Of a DNA stretch of 5,330 nucleotides, positions 5,113 through 5,330 are shown piece after piece. Location: assembly GCA_016794765.1 (NCBI GenBank), contig JAEUJG010000328.1, positions 1 to 5,330 on the forward strand, read 5' to 3'. The notes under the pieces were generated by a model. It ran no database searches and was not told where the DNA came from. It saw nothing but the letters and a program-made list of their open reading frames with translations. The position numbers were made by a program, and so were the translations under genes. Source of the DNA: Spirochaetaceae bacterium. Lineage in GTDB: Bacteria > Spirochaetota > Spirochaetia > Treponematales > Rectinemataceae. How positions within the stretch are numbered: the stretch's first letter is position 1; the number at the start of each line of letters is the position of its first letter.

Positions 5113-5330
5113 AGGCGCGCTTTCGGCGGCCTTCGGAATGTATATGCGGCCCCGGGCCGCCCTTTGGGAAAATTCATGCGGCCCGCGCCGCCCGGTCCTC
5201 ATAGATATGCAGAAAATCCCGCGGCCCAGTCCGCGGAAAAAAAATGAAAATTCTTGGGTGGCCGCCGTCCGCCGCCTTCCTCACCGATTGATGGAAACGC
5301 CCCGAAAGGTTAGAGTTGCCCTACGTGCAA
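5113..5330. other. Intergenic region with GC palindromes and AT-rich patches, no convincing gene
   Basis: No frame here looks coding. Visible elements are a perfect palindrome GCGGCCCCGGGCCGC (5146-5160), further GCGGCCC copies at 5178-5184 and 5221-5227, a CCGCGG pair 6 bp apart (5219-5224 and 5231-5236) followed by eight A residues (5237-5244), and TTGC/GCAA arms at 5316-5319 and 5327-5330. An ATG at 5244 gives only 15 codons. An ATG at 5291 stays open to the edge (13 codons) but has no ribosome site. The stretch is probably the shared upstream region of the cDPGS-like gene and of a gene beyond the window. Confidence 0.5.

Noticed and set aside
5101..5206. Short - strand frame of 37 codons upstream of the cDPGS-like gene as a leader peptide
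   Set aside because: It lies upstream of the predicted transcription start, ends within the -35 box and has no clear ribosome site or recognisable peptide features.
3223..5247. 674-codon open frame on the + strand antisense to the cDPGS-like gene
   Set aside because: It lies opposite a clearly conserved protein gene with strong GC-ending codons, which removes stops from the complementary frame. Its translation is a low-complexity Asp/Glu/Gly/Leu/Val mix with no fold, and its start lies inside the outer-membrane protein gene.
5244..5291. 15-codon + strand frame after the A-tract
   Set aside because: It has no Shine-Dalgarno beyond the A-run itself, is very short and has no recognisable product.

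Overview
This GC-rich window holds four protein genes: three on the + strand and one convergent gene on the - strand. The AT-poor codons, a relaxed spirochaete-type lipobox, a transglutaminase-like/TPR tail and a diderm outer-membrane barrel suggest a Gram-negative-type, GC-rich bacterium. A spirochaete is a reasonable guess but is not proven by the sequence.

Layout. (1) Positions 1-693 carry the 3' part of a TPR protein. Its first residues look like the end of a transglutaminase-like domain. (2) It overlaps the start of a 625-residue lipoprotein (681-2558) with a lipid-anchor signal, two ASH/choice-of-anchor-D-like beta-sandwich modules and a propeller that I parse as exactly seven blades. 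The two genes are translationally coupled and probably form one operon. (3) After a 146-bp gap with a GC hairpin and a possible promoter comes a 247-residue secreted protein, probably an outer-membrane beta-barrel (2705-3448). (4) A 221-bp convergent intergenic region holds a strong bidirectional terminator hairpin. (5) On the - strand lies a complete 444-residue P-loop protein of the cyclic 2,3-diphosphoglycerate synthetase-like family (COG2403-type predicted GTPase, 3670-5004). It has a near-consensus sigma70 promoter, a hairpin at the predicted mRNA 5' end, a strong Shine-Dalgarno and strongly biased codons, all consistent with high expression. (6) The last ~220 bp (5113-5330) show no convincing gene, only GC-rich palindromic motifs and AT-rich patches.

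The first three genes concern the cell envelope (periplasm, lipoprotein, outer membrane). The fourth is a cytosolic nucleotide-binding enzyme with its own promoter and no evident link to them. No mobile element, CRISPR array, tRNA or rRNA is visible. I see no clear new multi-gene system. The points most worth checking are the self-closing seven-bladed propeller, the control region of the cDPGS-like gene (promoter bracketed by a 9-bp inverted repeat, mRNA starting with a GAAA-capped hairpin), and the unknown bacterial role of that enzyme.
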